Positions 5,001 through 5,930 of a stretch of 5,930 nt of DNA are shown here, piece after piece. Where the stretch lies: assembly GCA_905204385.1 (NCBI GenBank), contig CAJKZL010000218.1, positions 1 to 5,930 of the forward strand, in the 5' to 3' direction. How positions within the stretch are numbered: position 1 is the stretch's first letter; each line of letters begins with the position of its first letter. The DNA is from an uncultured Odoribacter sp. Lineage in GTDB: Bacteria > Bacteroidota > Bacteroidia > Bacteroidales > Marinifilaceae. The notes beneath the pieces are model-generated. The model was not told the DNA's origin. It saw nothing but the letters and a program-made list of their open reading frames with translations, and did no database searches. The translations under genes and the position numbers were made by a program.

Positions 5001-5930
5001 ATGTCTACAAAAATTATTTCAAATGCCCATATCATCACAATGAATTCCGGCCTGGAAATCATCCCTAAGGGCAGCCTGGTCATTGAAAACGGAAAGATCG
5101 CAGCTATCGTCCCGGACCTGATCGAAACGGACCGGGCTGAAACCTTCGATGCCCGGGGAATGTTCGTCCTTCCCGGATTGATCAACACTCATACGCATAT
5201 CCCCATGACCATGCTGCGCGGCTATGCCGATGACCTCCCTTTACACCGATGGCTCACAGAACACATCTTTCCGGCGGAAGCCCGTTTCGTTACCCCTGAA
5301 CATGTAAGGATAGCAAGCCGGCTGGCATTTATCGAAATGATCAAGTCCGGAACGACCTGTTTCAACGATATGTACTTTTTTGAAGACATCATTGCGCAAG
5401 AAACCCTGAAAGCAGGCCTGAGGGGAGTGATGGGAGAATCTCTGATCGATTTCCCGACTCCCGGATTCTCCAATACCGAAGAAGGATTCAGGCAAGCAGA
5501 GGCGCTGATACAAAAATGGAAAGGCGAACCTACGATACACCCTTCGGTATGCGCCCATGCCCCTTACACCTGTTCGCGGGAAACGCTTCAAAAAGCCAAA
5601 CGACTCAGCGAAAAATACGATTGCCTTTTACAGATTCACGTCTCCGAAACAAAAAAGGAGGTCGACGACTTAATCGCCCGAACCGGCAATCCCCCGGTCA
5701 GCTATCTACACTCGATCGGTTTATTGGGAAGCAATGTTATTGCAGCCCATTGTGTCTGGCTGACTCCGCCTGAAATAGAACTGATGGCTGCAACGCAGAC
5801 TTCCATCGGACATTGTCCCAAAAGCAACTTAAAACTCGCCAGCGGAATCGCCGACACCGAAACCTACCTGAATGCCGGAATCACCGTCGGGATAGGTACC
5901 GACGGCACCGCCAGCAACAATACCCTGGAT
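5001..5930 (+). CDS. mtaD: Amidohydrolase, MTA/SAH deaminase type, 5' partial
   Basis: The reading frame is open from the ATG at 5001 to the window end (310 codons). Family members are about 400 to 435 residues, so roughly the last quarter is missing. The encoded enzyme is a subtype-III metal-dependent amidohydrolase that deaminates S-adenosylhomocysteine and 5'-methylthioadenosine to inosyl products in the cytosol, relieving product inhibition of methyltransferases. Visible features: N-terminal small beta domain (1-56), then LPGLINTHTH (57-66) with metal ligands His64 and His66, Glu93 in FPAEARF, SGTTCFNDMYFF (116-127), SVCAHAPYTCS with His186, LQIHVSET with His213 and Glu216, AAHCVWL with His250, GHCPKSNLKLASG (270-282), and GIGTDGTASNN with Asp301. 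Spacing follows the structurally known Thermotoga enzyme as I recall it (His200/Glu203, His228 and Asp279). Related guanine or chlorohydrolase-like members share these residues, so the substrate assignment is likely but not certain. The leader is A-rich with no strong Shine-Dalgarno. It diverges from the DUF3575 gene across 87 bp. Confidence 0.88.
   Translation, partial: MSTKIISNAHIITMNSGLEIIPKGSLVIENGKIAAIVPDLIETDRAETFDARGMFVLPGLINTHTHIPMTMLRGYADDLPLHRWLTEHIFPAEARFVTPEHVRIASRLAFIEMIKSGTTCFNDMYFFEDIIAQETLKAGLRGVMGESLIDFPTPGFSNTEEGFRQAEALIQKWKGEPTIHPSVCAHAPYTCSRETLQKAKRLSEKYDCLLQIHVSETKKEVDDLIARTGNPPVSYLHSIGLLGSNVIAAHCVWLTPPEIELMAATQTSIGHCPKSNLKLASGIADTETYLNAGITVGIGTDGTASNNTLD

Noticed and set aside
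5222..5773. Several overlapping open frames on both strands inside the amidohydrolase region
   Set aside because: The continuous plus-strand frame from 5001 carries all metal-binding motifs in order and explains the region. The other frames have no family features.

Overview
The window looks like an ordinary chromosomal segment of a gut-type Bacteroidales bacterium (Bacteroidota). The strongest clue is an adjacent pair of secreted proteins of the DUF3575 and DUF3868 types, which are essentially a Bacteroidales signature. AT-rich intergenic regions, mostly weak Shine-Dalgarno sequences and moderate GC content fit this. The sequence does not allow a genus or species call.

Layout, left to right: (1) the last 161 codons of lepA (elongation factor 4) on +, cut by the window start; (2) a complete class I glutamine amidotransferase / peptidase C26 gene (gamma-glutamyl-GABA hydrolase family) on +, 42 bp downstream; (3) a DHA2-type MFS exporter on -, convergent with the amidotransferase and only 14 bp away; (4) a Blc-type lipocalin on +, divergent from the exporter across about 100 bp; (5) a DUF3868 protein with an OmpA-like C-terminal domain on -, whose stop codon abuts the lipocalin stop inside one hairpin-forming inverted repeat; (6) a DUF3575 predicted outer-membrane barrel on -, upstream of the DUF3868 gene and in the same transcription direction; (7) a 5' fragment (310 codons) of an MTA/SAH-deaminase-type amidohydrolase on +, divergent from the DUF3575 gene and running off the window end.

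Functionally this is a mix rather than one system. Translation (lepA), small-molecule hydrolysis (amidotransferase and amidohydrolase), efflux (MFS) and lipid binding (lipocalin) have no obvious shared pathway. The only convincing functional unit is the DUF3575-DUF3868 pair. In Bacteroidales this pair commonly sits at the head of fimbria-type surface-structure operons, but here it stands alone: the downstream neighbour is the convergent lipocalin, and no fimbrillin or FimB/Mfa2-like anchor gene follows. That orphan pair, the terminator-like hairpin holding two stop codons, and a lipocalin with no visible export signal are the points most worth a second look. I found no mobile element, CRISPR array, tRNA, rRNA or phage gene, and no evidence for a previously undescribed system. 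No gene-free stretch exceeds about 105 bp.
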